Below, piece by piece: positions 12,850-30,349 of a stretch of DNA of 64,000 nt; positions within the stretch are counted from its first letter, which is position 1, and every line of letters starts with the position of its first letter. The position numbers and the translations under genes are program-made. The notes beneath the pieces were generated by a model that was given only the letters and a program-made list of their open reading frames with translations, was not told the DNA's origin and searched no databases. The DNA comes from Pagrus major (Eukaryota > Chordata > Actinopteri > Spariformes > Sparidae): the NCBI RefSeq assembly GCF_040436345.1, contig NC_133218.1, positions 25,408,710 through 25,472,709 on the forward strand. The letters run 5' to 3'.

Positions 12850-13500
12850 GGAAAGCATGTGGCGCTTTTTCCTCCAGATTTCCGACAAAACAGGACGCTG
12901 CAGCTGGCAAACCAAGAGTGCCGCTATTAATCATCCAAATTAACTGGTTAAATATCTGCCCCCTTCCGGTTAAAGCTAAACTGCGTTCATACAAACTATA
13001 CTTTAACTAGATGGAGGGTAAAGTTAACTGGAAGACAGAAGAGCTGGAGGGAGATGTCTTAAATAAGACTACCGAGGGCTTAAACACGGTCTCAGTATTA
13101 CACTGTTAACCCACCAAAGATCTCCTGCCACTATCATTCATTACGTGATGTTAACGATGGTTAAAAAGTTTGGAAGCAAGCCAAAGTCTTGCTCATTGTT
13201 CGTGTTAGCTAGCTGTTAGCTAAAACAATAACTAGCTTCAGCTAAAGTTACAGCGACTTGCTCAACCATCACATGACGAGGAGGTTCCCCAACCTCAGAA
13301 ACCACCAGGACTCAGAGTTTCTGTGTCGTCAGGATAAACAAAAGACATGGAGGTAACTTCTTCACAGAGGATTAATGCCTGTTGAGGAAGGTTTTTGTTA
13401 AGGAAACTATGAAGAGAACATTTGGATATGTTAAATATTTTATCCTCATGACATGTTTGTCATCATCACATTAAATTGAATTACATATTTTAGAAACTAG
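12850..13500. other. Intergenic, nothing recognised
   Basis: Unique-looking sequence with several TTAGCTAGC-like words near 13206-13240. No splice-supported ORF on either strand. Confidence 0.5.
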
Positions 13501-13835
13501 TTAAAGGGGCACTATGTAGTTTTGGAGACCTTAAAACTCAGAATTGTAATATTTGCAATATTAATGAGGTAATAACACACAATCAGAAATATAAATCTTT
13601 TTCATAACTGAGTAAACAAGCTGTTCTCAGAGGAAAATGAGGTCCCCAGAACACTGTTTGGAGCTAGAAAGGTGGCAGGGTCCGCCACATATAAACAAAG
13701 TAAAACAGTATGAAATTGTGTTGTCCTTTAAGGTCAGTTCGTTTATTCAGTCATGAAAACAAAGAGTTTGTTTGGGCAGAGTCATTTCTCTTCTGATTAA
13801 AATTTCTTCCCCAAAACTACATGGTGCACCTTTTA
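13501..13835 (+). mobile_element. TTAA-flanked MITE family A, copy 1
   Basis: Begins TTAAAGGGGCACTATGTAG and ends CTACATGGTGCACCTTTTAG, so the ends are inverted repeats. The internal block carries 'ctgttctcagagg', 'ggtccccagaacactg' and 'aaggtggcagggtccgcc', shared with the copies at 37.4, 37.9 and 58.9 kb. No transposase. TTAA target sites suggest mobilisation by a piggyBac-type transposase (inference). Confidence 0.7.
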
Positions 13836-13844
13836 GCTAGTAGA

Positions 13845-14052
13845 GATTTGTTTATATTTGGTGGACCCTGCCATCTTTCTAGCTTCAGACAGTGTTCTGG
13901 GGACCGCATTTTCCTCTAAGAACAGCTTGTTTGTTCAGTTATGGGGGAAAAAAGTATATTACTGAGTTTGTATTATTACCTAACTGATTTTGAAAATATT
14001 ACACTTCTGAGACTGAATTTTTTTTCTCCAAAACTGCAAAGTGCTCCTTTAA
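13845..14052 (-). mobile_element. TTAA-flanked MITE family A, truncated inverted copy
   Basis: Reverse-oriented partial copy lying head to tail against copy 1: 'ggtggaccctgcc', 'ctagcttcagacagtgttctgggga' and the terminal GCTCCTTTAA at 14043-14052. Confidence 0.65.
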
Positions 14053-15020
14053 TGTAACAGGTTCTCTGGCTTAGTTTCAGTAATACCGATACCTTGTTAA
14101 GTGTATCATCCAAAGCCAGTAACAGGCTGCAAGTGTGAAGCTGCTGTCTGACAGCTAATCCAATGGGATCTAAGATTTTGATATCTTGTTTTAGAGATCT
14201 CCTAAATTCCAGAATGATTTCAGGCAGAAAATCCTTCTTTTTGACCGTTGAGCACATTGTAGCACTTGAATGATTTTGTTGGTGGCAGCATTGTCAATAG
14301 GAAATCTCATGAGAAAGTGAAGTCATTTTTAATTGGCTTCAACATGCTCTTCTCACATGATGTGCATTCATGCAATATCTCACATGCAAAGAAGTTGGCC
14401 AGTGTTTCAGAGTCATGCCATTTCCGATTTGTATCAGTCTAATTGGAGATGATTGATAAATTACAACAAAGCACAAGTATTAGCCAACTGCTGAGCTTTT
14501 TTCTTATGAAAGCTTAAACTGAGTCATGATCCCATTTACAGAGAGAAACCCATTTCATTTGGCGTCCAAGTGAAGTAATACAACCTTCTGCAAATGCAAA
14601 AAGTGCATCACTGGAGGCAGATGGTTGATTGTATCCCAGTTAAAGCTATTTTAAAATAAATGGCTAAAAATGAAAATGTCATTAAAAAAAAAAAGGACAT
14701 ATTTGAACAATACCAGTGTGAACAATAGACTGGTCAAGACATCCAGTAAAATGGTGCACAAGCCTTGCATTGTATTTTCAGTTAATTTGTTATTTAGACA
14801 TACAGATGAGTGATGATCTTAATATCAAGTTGTCCATTTAATAAAATATATTTGCAAGCAAAATACACGGACATTTCTGTGTCAACACTCGGGTGTTACC
14901 CAGCCAATTCTGATAAAACAATGATTCAAGCCATTTTTTGCTGTAACTGTACCACTAACATGTGTTGTCTCTTGATTTTAAATATCCATGATAAAAATCA
15001 TTACAGCTGCAGAAACCTAA
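14053..15020. other. Intergenic, no gene seen
   Basis: No splice-supported exon or recognisable protein. Lies just beyond the likely 3' end of ctcf. Confidence 0.5.
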
Positions 15021-15043
15021 ACATCAATCTCAATGTCTACTTT

Positions 15044-15049
15044 TTTATT
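15044..15049 (-). terminator. ctcf: Candidate ctcf polyadenylation signal
   Basis: TTTATT on the plus strand reads AATAAA on the ctcf strand, about 800 bases after the stop codon. It would give a 3' UTR of ordinary length. Other distal signals are possible. Confidence 0.45.
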
Positions 15050-15846
15050 GGTTGTACAGTCATACATCCGGTCTCATCTGCCACAGTTATTAAAATATCA
15101 TTCAAGCAGCTACGTAGCATTGCATTGCCAATGGTACAAAAAGGAAAACATCAACCCAAAGTGGAATGGCTACACAAAGGAGCAAAACAACATTATTTCC
15201 TTGAAATTATCTGTGACAATGTTTAGTACATATGCATTATCTAGGGATGTTACAGTAGCAAGAAAGGAGCATAAGATAAGCAGTCTATTTAAGCTCTTAA
15301 AAACTAGATTAAAAAGGGATTTACTAAACCACAGAAAAAGAAAAAAAAAGAAAAATATTTTTTCTTATGTTGAGGTGGCTGTAATTAAGGCAGTAAATCC
15401 CTCAAGAGTTGCCTCTTTGTTTCTGCAATATTAGGACATTTCTGATGATGCTGCAGCAGTTTTCTGTCCAAACTGAGAGGTACATTGAGCTCTTCAATGA
15501 GGATATTCAAAAGTGATAAGAATTCTTGTCAAAATGCAGTAAAGCAAGATCCCTTACTGATTACACACAGGTGGATAACAAGTTAAGACAATAATGAGAA
15601 GGCAAAGGATACTGCTGTCAATTACGGCCACCCCAAACTCTAATGTTCTGAAATATGCATTTTTTGGTAGGCAAATCCTTATTAAAAATCTTTTTCACTC
15701 ATCCAAGTCTTTTATCAATACACGATTAAAAAGCAAATCTTAAATTACAACAGTGATGTTTGTTTCTGTTTAGGAAGTGTTTGTCATCCTAAATTCCAAA
15801 AATTAAGATGTGATGCGTGTGTTTACAGGGTCGACCCTCACATCGA

Positions 15847-21591
<5,745 letters not shown>

Positions 21592-23585
21592 GGTGATAGG
21601 CCAACGAACACCCTTAATAAAGAAGACATTTATTAAAATTCTGAGAAAGACCTCCATGAATGAGTATTCACGTGGTTTTAAAAACAGAAATACATAGCAA
21701 AGTGAAATTATGTTGTTGGTATAATAAAACATTAAGATTTCATGTGGCCAGGGAAATGTGTGTATTTGAATATACTTGTACTAACTTATTTAATGTTTAC
21801 TTATAAAAACTGTATCCACTGTTTCAAAAATACTTGGCAGGACATATTTGCTCAGCTCAACTAGACTTAAATTATTTCTAATCACTCTTAATATTCACTG
21901 AGCTTTAGCTAGTAGTGTCATTGTAAACACATTAGCTTTGTGATTGACCAGTGTCCGTCAAATTAAAAGATTTTTCAACTTGAGAAAGTCGCAGTTTGTA
22001 ATACAACTAAATCAAGCAAAAAATGAGTGTGCATAAGTAGAACGACAACACACCCAACAGTCACGGAAGTGGTGTTGGTTCAATTATTACTCGCTGAAAC
22101 CCATAACCACCCTGTTGAGTTGGCCCACATATTTGCGAGCTCACATAACTCACCAAGTCTCCTTGTGCATAACTGCAGCTGCCAATATGACCAGAATTGT
22201 GTGAGTTTCATCTTTTTTAGAAAACTTTGCCTGTGCCTGGTGACTGCCATGTTGGTGAGGTATGTCTTTCTGATTGACAAACGTGTGCAATTCATGGCAC
22301 AATTCAAAGGGGCTTTTAAAAAATCAGCACATCTTTCACCAACAACCACCGTACATAGTTTTTCTGAAATGAGTGAAACTGAAAAGAATGGGACTTTGGC
22401 TCTCGATAGGTGTGGTGTAGTAGTATCAGCAGAAGATATCTCAAAAGCTCAGTTGGGGGCATGTGTGTTTTTTGTCATTTTAATGACCTGACCCTGTAAT
22501 CGACCATTAAAAAGGCCAATCATTAGTTTTGCATGTATTGACTTAATCAACTATCCTCTCTGAATTCCTGGCAATCAGTATGCTCTATTTTAAACACAAG
22601 ACCAAACAATGCAACAACAAGGTCAAATCTGTAATTTACCCGTCTCCATATGTGGGAATTCAAAACAGGTAGCTGCAGTGATAGAAAACTGGTTAAAACT
22701 TGTATTTTAGGAGGCATATGGAGACCGTCTCTCTATCATGGTCAGCCTTAATCTCTGTTACACTATGCACCAAGTCTGGCTGAATACAATGAAGGCCACC
22801 CTGATAACCAGTGACTTCTAGGTTTATATATATATAAAAAATAACTACACACATACACACACACCTGATAGAATAAGGGTATAGTTGAGTACGAGTCAGA
22901 TAAAGCAGTACCTCGAGCTTAGTGTAAAAGTGAACAGTGTGTTGCGAGGAGTTTATGACGCATAGTACCACTATCTCGTCCAAAAGTGAGGTAAACTCTT
23001 AAAAAGTCGTCATTTACTCCTTCCTGTGCTGGTCTGTGGTGATTAAACATTGATGAGCTGCCCGTTTGTCATTTATAGAAATCACAATCAGTCGATCAAT
23101 CAATCAACGATTCAGTTACTCGCTCGCTTGTTTTAAGAGCACCTTACTTCGTAACATTTCATTATTAATTTACAGTCTATCGGTCTTAAAGTAATATATT
23201 GCTGAAACGCTACAAACTACTGAAGCGTCAACTCGTGTTAGTTGGTTTGTTAACTCGAGAGGCGCGAGTACGTCTGAAAACAGGAAACAAAGGGCACGAT
23301 AAGATGGACGTCAGGCCTGAACTAACTTAAAACAGAAACACTCATAAATACAACCATCCCTCTGCAAATAACCAAAAATATTAGCCAAAAACAACCAAAT
23401 CGCTCAACTGAGACCGGGAGTTGCAGTTTATATACGGATTTAGTGCATTTTGGACAACGATAGAGGGAGACAAACACCCCCCGCCAGCCGCCTGGCCGGT
23501 AAGCCCTACCGTGACACCTAGAGGCCGACGACGGCTCCTACAAAAACGTTTCCGTGTTTGGAGGCAAAGCAACGTCTTCACTTAC

Positions 23586-23720
23586 TCCCGGCTGCTTCTT
23601 TTCCTCGTTATATTCACGTCGAAGCTCGGCGTCTGTGATCGCTCCCTTCGATCCCGCTGTGGCCGTCCGTGCGTGCTGAGCGCCGGACTAATAATTTTCT
23701 CCCGCTTTGGAAGAGTGGGC
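23586..23720 (-). other. ctcf: Probable noncoding first exon of ctcf
   Basis: On the minus strand a GC-rich stretch ends CCGGGA|GTAAGT (donor at 23585-23584). The acceptor for the coding exon would be the AAG at 21615-21613, placing 21 untranslated bases before the ATG. The 5' limit is unknown. Confidence 0.5.
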
Positions 23721-23727
23721 CTAACAC

Positions 23728-23738
23728 AAAATGGCGGC
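23728..23738 (+). promoter_or_regulatory. YY1 motif at ctcf promoter
   Basis: AAAATGGCGGC is an exact match to the YY1 consensus AANATGGCGGC, which is typical of vertebrate start-site regions. It lies at the upstream edge of the probable ctcf first exon, within the CpG-rich 23.5-23.85 kb block. Confidence 0.6.
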
Positions 23739-24025
23739 CCTCAAGAGCTAACGCGGCTGCGCGAACACAGCGCCCGAGGGAGTAAAGGGGCGTGGTCGAG
23801 CTGTGGCTGTGGGTGATGGGCGCCAGATTTGAATTAAGGCGTGGGCGTGGCGTCCGGTGACACTGTCAGGGCGATCAGCAGATATGAGAGGTTTCTGATC
23901 GGTTTTCTGAGGAGGAGTACAGGTTATTTTCGCTCAAGAGGGAAATATAGACCTCCAACAGCTTCGAGTCACTGTTAAATCGAGGTTGCAAGAATTTCCA
24001 GAATTAAAGCAGTTCATAAAATCCG

Positions 24026-24041
24026 TCACAAGAGGGCAGTA
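24026..24041 (+). promoter_or_regulatory. CTCF-motif match 300 bases upstream of ctcf
   Basis: TCACAAGAGGGCAGTA agrees with 14 of 16 positions of CCASYAGRKGGCRSYR, including the whole AGRKGGCRSYR half. It stands between the divergent ctcf and CARMIL-type genes. Binding is not shown. Confidence 0.5.
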
Positions 24042-24044
24042 TGA

Positions 24045-25580
24045 ATGTTGTACGTGTAGGGCGGGCCTCACAGCACACAGATGGTCGTGATTGCACATCA
24101 TTCTCAAGGGTTTTCATGTAGAGTTGTGTCAGTGTAGATAGAAGGTGACGTTTTTACATCCAGAAAGTGACTTGCATTAATGATATACGGTTGACAACCA
24201 GCAGTTTATAAATGAAAGCCAATATTGTCCAAAATCCTGATATTACCACCATGATCAGATAAAACTGCGAGGATGGAAAATTTAGATGCTGGGCCTAGCC
24301 TCCTTACAGCTTTTCGATGGTACTTCCTGGCCCCAGATGTGCTGTTTGGTAGCATGGTTCAGCATGTCAGATTAGGAATATGCAACACTTAAGAGCAAAA
24401 CTGAAACACTGTGGTTTAGGAGTTTACCAAACCCTGACCATGAGCCACAATGTCCTCAGTTCAAGTCTGGCTGACCATGTTGTATGTACACCAAGCCCCT
24501 GTTTGCCCCCTCTAATGAAATCTTAGCATGAGTTTCCCAAGTGAAACGGCTTATTTGCTGAAATTTTAATCTCACCTGGTTTTAAAATTTCATTTAATCT
24601 TCTTCTATTTTATTGGTCTATAACAAAATTCAGAGTAATACTTCACTGTGTTTCTACATTACAGTAACCTTGTTGGTCTATTACACCTACACCTTTGCAC
24701 TAAAATAGCTGATGTCATATTGTTCCATGTGGAAAACCTGACATGGCTTCATAAGTGGAAAACAAGTTATTTATGGCTTGTTATGAACCGCTCAGAGTGG
24801 AAACGGTCCCTGAAATATGTACTTTCAGAATCATACAGAAAACAAACACGATCCATAATGCAAAACTGCATGTTTGGACATTTAATCAAACTGTTATAGT
24901 CATAAATCAGTGTTGAATAATATGAAGCATTTTCTAACCTATGCCAATGAAGCCAGTGTGAACGATGCATTTAAATCAAGTTTCAAACCAGAAATTAATT
25001 TTCTTGGTTTTATTATTTGATATTTAAATTAGGCAACACAGTTTTCATAAAACTTGCCACACATACTCCCAGGGGAATTTGTTGTATAATTAAAATTACA
25101 AACAAATTGGTGCTTGTGGGTGTGTGCCTGTGCCTTATTTCATGGTTTATGAACAAGTCTCAGTTCTTTTTCAAGGTCTGTAACAATCCTATTTGGACTA
25201 TTATAGACAGTTTCCTCTAATAGTGGTGAGACATCTCACTTTGAAATTTAGAAGCATGCAAGTGTGTGTAATTTTACACCAGATCAGCCTGTCACTTAAG
25301 CATTTCAGAGCATCTTTTCCGCATATAAAATAAATTATTAATTTGTTACATAACCAATAGAACATTTTGTTCATTTCAGCTCTTTCCATGGCAGTATATT
25401 CATATATTTGCACTTGTCATGGACTAGGATGCATGGATGAAACAAATCCGAGTGCGGTCACTTTATTCCTCCCTCTCTCTCTGCCTCTTCTTATTTTATC
25501 ACCATCTTTTTCTCATGGTTTTCCTCTCAGAGGGGAGGGGGCAGAGAAAGGCGAGGTTCTGTTGTCAGATCTGTCAGTCT
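24045..25580. other. Intergenic between ctcf and the CARMIL-type gene
   Basis: A+T-rich, with no exon resembling the CARMIL PH, leucine-rich-repeat or helical domains. Around 24380-24500 there is a degraded repeat-like stretch, possibly tRNA-SINE derived (weak). A CCCCGCCCCC GC box is at 25592-25601. Confidence 0.5.
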
Positions 25581-25606
25581 AGCCAGCCTGGCCCCGCCCC
25601 CCTCAG

Positions 25607-27389
25607 TGGAGGCATTACATACTGCTGGTGCTCGTGCTCTTAGCAACGGTGCCTCAGCAACAGAGCTCCACAGCAACAGCGTGCCGTGTCTCCCCAATGG
25701 AGCTGCCATTGGGCGGACCAGCGCTCAGGCACTACACCCAGAGCAGACCGAGACCTCACCGACAAAAACTGAACTACCGTCCCAGCAGACCGCAGGTACT
25801 GTGAAGGAGGATCAGAGAGGTTTTGTAAAAATGGAGTGTGAGGGAAAGGTGGTGTGTGTGTGTGTGTGTGTGAGGAGAGAAAATGGAAGGGAGGCAGAGA
25901 TGTAATAGGGTACAGAGGGGAGAGGCAGGGGGAAGGGAAGGACGGAGGGGGAGTGCTGTGAAAGATGCCTGGTCCCTGCTTGATTAAGGCAGTCCCATTG
26001 TACCGGTCACCGGCTGTTTGAAGAACCCACACTTGGTGTTTGACTGAACGTCTTCTTGTACTCTCTCCGAAAAAAAGCTGCTATAGTATGGTTCTTATTT
26101 TTCCATAGGATTGTATGAAAAGAGTGTGTGTGATCATCTCCATTTTCCACTGAGCTGATCATGTTGTCACAGAGCTATTAGGCTGTAGACATATAGTCAC
26201 TCCCTCGGAGCCAGTGGCCAGGGAGACAAAATCCAAGCAATTCCCCTGATAGGATATCATGTAACGTTGACTTCTGCTAAATTTGTGTTCTGCAGTCAAC
26301 CTCCTGGCTTTTATTGCTACTTGTGTGCACAGATGTTAATATGATCAGGATGATGCAACGCTGTATAACTGCAATTTTCGATATCAGATTACCTACATTG
26401 GCAAAATGAGTTATCCTGCCCTCATTCCGCATGTAAAACCCAGTGACGCCCCCCCATTGTACGTTACTGAGCAACTGACTCCCAGGAGGCTGGTTTGTAG
26501 CATGACTGGATGAGAGATTCAAACCAAAATACACCTATAGAGGCAGAAGAAACACTTGTGCCAGAGTGTGTGGGTTTTTCAGAGGTGAGGCTTATGTAAT
26601 GTAAAGTTTCACGTGATGCAAGTTACGCTTCAGTATCCGTTTGTTTGATCTTTGGTGTGAAATGTGTTTTCTGTATATGTGTGTGGTCATTAGGAGACGA
26701 TAATTGAGAGTGAAAATGAAGTCCTTGAGTTCATGGGGAGGGTGGATGAAGGAGTTGAAGAGTTCTTCACTAAGAGAGTGCTGCCTACTGATACACTGTG
26801 AGTATCACCAGCTGCCACTCAGCTGATCTAGATCCTAACAATACTGCTTTAATAAACTTCTACTACAGACCCGAATGCACACAGGATTGATCTGGTATAT
26901 GATCCTTTATATAGGAAAAAGCAAGATGAGGAATCTATCACAGTTCACGAAGTGGCTCCTGCCAGCTCCGTCCCTTGTCCACCCCCGACGAAAACACTCA
27001 GGAGGAAGCTTGGCGATTTCTTTACTCTCAAAAAGAGACGAGGTCTGAAATCAGAAACAAGCCAAGAGGGGCGTCCCAAAAAGGCCTCCATCGCTGATTT
27101 CATCCGCCCGCTCAGGGAGGTCGCCAGAGCAGAGAAAGATAAAGACAAGGACCGAGTGAAGGAGCACGACAAGGAAAATGAAAAGGAGAAAGCAAAAGAG
27201 AATCCCAGCGCTGTTACTGGAGAGTCAGCTGCTCAGGAGACACCTGTTTCTGGTGCTCCACCGCTGAGGGGCGAAGCGGTGCCTCCCCGCCGAGCTCTCA
27301 GAGAGGGGAAATCCCAGTCCCTCATTTTGCTGTCTGGATCAGCAGCAGGGAGTACTAATGCCAGAAACAAGGTGAGTGTGAGTAGAGTT

Positions 27390-27423
<34 letters not shown>

Positions 27424-30330
27424 CATTTAAATCAATAGATATGTAGATATGTTTGTAAAAGCACTCATTACTCTGCTGTTGCTGGTTTCAGAAACAGTTT
27501 GAAGGACAACATAGCTTTGAACAGAAACTCCACCTCATGCTTCAACGTATTGGAGTTTCCAAAGCCCAGCCAGGGGAGACACAGGTGTGTGGATGTCTGG
27601 ATTTAGATATGTAAACTGTAGAAGTCTTCAGGAGTTTTAAATATCTCCTTTGTTCTTGCAGAGTCAGGAGGGAGAGATGAAAAAAGCAGAATCTGAAGGT
27701 ATTTCCTCTTATCTATGTGATGGTTAATATGATCAAATTCTTCTCTGTTCCAGATTAGCGGTAATTAGGCAAAATTAATCCTCGAAGTTGAGGGATTTGT
27801 ATCAAATGGACTTTTTGACATAGATCAGTTATTCATTAAAAGGATTTATTATCTCTTTGGGCTGATAAGACTGTTTTCAATCCATTATAGAAACATTAGT
27901 GAATTAATTCCTCTAGTAAAAATAAGATCTTTTTGCCTCAGGTACCATCATTGACAGTAAACCTGAGCCACCACCTACTTTCACAAAACCTCGGACAATG
28001 TCTGCTTCATCAGGTAAAACACACCCAAACACAGATTGACCCTCTCATCTGTGTATGATAAGCTAAACAATTTGCACAATCATTTTTGTCTTCAGATACA
28101 AGGCATCAAATTCGTCCAAGTGTGTCAGCACACGAGTCCGCTGGGAAACCCGCTTTGCTTCCAAAGCCCGTTCTCAAGCCAGGTCCACCCCCAACAACAT
28201 CTGGCCGCAACACACCTGAGAACGAGCTAGCTCAAATACAGGAAGCGGAGACAAGCACGCCCACTAAACAGAGTCCAACTGCAGCTCCGTCTACCCCTAC
28301 TCCTGCCCCCACTGCTACCATCTCTCCTACTGCACCGACAACCTCAAACTCAGTCCCCGACTCAACTGATTTTACTATTTCCCCTTCAAGTACTGTACTG
28401 CCCTCTGACACAGATATATGCACTGACTCTGTTAACCTCACCGCAGCAGCTACAACAGCCACGAATGTTACAGAGGTCGACAGCAAACCCTCAATCCCTG
28501 AAGCTACCACTGAACTACCCACCACTAGCTTTCAGACTACCCTTACAAGCACCACTACACCCACAGAGCCCCCAACCACTGTCTCAGTCACTTCCTCTGA
28601 GTCCATTACTCCCAGCATCTCTGTCACTTCCAGCTCAACAACAACAACTACGCCTTCCACTACCACTTTGGAAATGGTTTGTGCTCCCAGCACTGAAAGC
28701 CCGGTTTCCACAACATCAACAAATTTGTCAACTAAATCCACTTTCCCAGAGCCAAATGATCTCTCAGTTGATGCTTCTCCTGCTACTGGTGGTGATGCAG
28801 CTATTACTGTCACCACCACAGCTTCTGTACCCTCCACCAGCACATCAGATATGTCTGCTACCACCAGTTCAGTTACTGAAGCTACTGATGATTCCACTTC
28901 AGTCACCTCCGTTAGCCCTGTAACTTTAGTTTCAGCAGCCACTAAAACATCTCCACCTCCTGATTTGAGTGAAACCATTACACCTTCATCCTCCATGGTC
29001 TCTTCTGCACTTCCTCCCACCAGTTCCACCTCTTCCACCACCACCACCACCACCACTACGAGCCCAACATCCACCGACTGCATGGACTCCAATTCCACCA
29101 TTACTCACCCAGCCACCTCTAGCCCTGCTGATATCTCTGCTCCCTCCACTTCATCCAGTGAAACAAACCCTACAGACACCACTACCACCACCACTACCAT
29201 TCTTAACCGCGCAGATACCACCTCCACCACCAGTTCAGCAACCGCAGCTGCAATTAGCTCCCCGGTCCCGACTGACTCAGACCCACCTAACAATGACGAC
29301 GCCAGCACTACCCTCACACCGACTATCTCTGGCCCCGTCGTGACTGAAAACTCAAGTGCTACTTCTCCCCAGTTGACCAGTCCAGCACCTGTTAATGATA
29401 GTCCAGGCCAAGACAATGATTTACAGACATCTCCTGAAGAAAAATCCAGTGAAGAGCCTACAGAGAAGGGTGCAGGTAAGTTTTAAGTTCTGTGAATATT
29501 TAAAGGATGAGTTCACCCCAAGATGAAAATTAGACAGTATCTTTTTGCGCTCATGCCAATAGGAGTTGGGTGAAGTTTCTGGAGCTTCTCGGCAAAACAG
29601 TGTTGCAGCACAGCTCATCTGGTGTAATCCAAGTCTCCAGAAGCCCTGATATCCCAAACTGATTTGAAAGGACATTATTTACACCCTCAATGCGTGATCG
29701 AGCTAGTACAGGGATACACACTAATTCTTTTAGCTAAGCAGCTACAGTGAGCGTTTCATCGTAATAAAGGGTGTAAACAACATGTTTTCAAATCCATTTT
29801 GGATCTTGTGACATCCGGAGAATTGGATTATGCTGGGCAAGCTGAATCTAGCCATTTTATGTTTTAAAACAACTCCACATCTGCTTTAGTTCACAAGTAC
29901 AGAACACTATTATGCTGTGAAGCTCCAGAAATGTTTTGTGGACAGCAAAACTTCACCCAGCTTTCCATCCACATGGGGTTGAGTAGATAATGACTAAATT
30001 TTCCTTTAATGTATGCCTGCATGCACTTGTGATTATTGTGATTTTACTCTCTCGACAGCAAATGAGGTGGTTCAAAAAAGCAAGGAAGCTGGCACAGATG
30101 AGAGCAAGAAAGTTGTCGATGGTCAGAAGGAGAGCGAGAATGAAAACGAGAAGCCTGCGATGGACATCAGCGAAGTGATAAAGAAAGAAGCGCAGGAAGA
30201 AAGTGTGAAACCTGAAGAAGACGCAGTGAAAACAGAAGTGGCTGAACCCGTACTAGGAAGAGATGGTAGTGATGAGGGAGTGAGAGAAGGTCAAAAACAA
30301 GAAGAAACCAAGTCGGTGGTTGAGAAGTAA
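25607..30330 (+). CDS. carmil2: CARMIL2-type capping protein regulator, C-terminal half only (CPI motif to stop)
   Basis: Exons 25607-25795, 26694-26797, 26915-27371, 27492-27584, 27662-27698, 27942-28013, 28096-29475, 30059-30330 (TAA 30328-30330) join in one frame. CARMIL proteins bind capping protein through a CPI motif and free actin barbed ends at membranes (family knowledge). Visible here: CPI motif LRHYTQSRPRPHRQ; then MGRVDEGVEEFFTKRVL, shared by all CARMILs; then TLRRKLGDFFTLKKRRG, FEQKLHLMLQRIGVSK and EGEMKKAESEG, as in the CARMIL2/3 tail. From the only in-frame ATG of the first exon (25697) the product is 837 residues. An in-frame TAG at 25580-25582 closes the frame upstream, and no PH/LRR exons precede it. 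CARMIL2 rather than CARMIL3 is chosen from position beside ctcf. Either a separate promoter (GC box at 25592) is used or the 5' part lies elsewhere. Confidence 0.75.
29500..30009. mobile_element. TTAA-flanked inverted-repeat element in CARMIL-type intron
   Basis: Opens TTAAAGGATGAGTTCACCCC and closes with CCTTTAA, with TTAA at both outer edges. It resembles the widespread fish repeat whose ends read AAAGGGTGAGTTCACCC. It fills nearly the whole intron before the last exon. Confidence 0.55.
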
Positions 30331-30336
30331 TTCAGA

Positions 30337-30342
30337 AATAAA
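30337..30342 (+). terminator. Candidate polyadenylation signal of the CARMIL-type gene
   Basis: AATAAA seven bases after the stop codon. It would leave an extremely short 3' UTR, so a later signal may be the main one. Confidence 0.3.
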
Positions 30343-30349
30343 GAAATTA

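Noticed and set aside
14810-15434. Plus-strand ORFs of 138 and 133 codons
   Set aside because: They overlap the ctcf 3' UTR region in antisense, have no domain, and show chance-like composition.
22027-22491. Plus-strand 154-codon ORF in ctcf intron 1
   Set aside because: No recognisable domain, no splice context, and a matching open frame on the other strand suggests chance or old repeat sequence.
25606-25905. Frame MEALHTAGARALSNGASATE at the first CARMIL-type exon
   Set aside because: It ends in the wrong splice phase and meets a stop after joining to 26694. The other frame carries the CPI motif and stays open.
28232-29416. Long minus-strand ORFs (97, 189 and 103 codons) opposite the CARMIL-type gene
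   Set aside because: They are mirror images of the Ser/Thr/Pro-rich exon; ACT/ACC/TCC codons read as valine-rich frames on the other strand. No motif or start context supports them.
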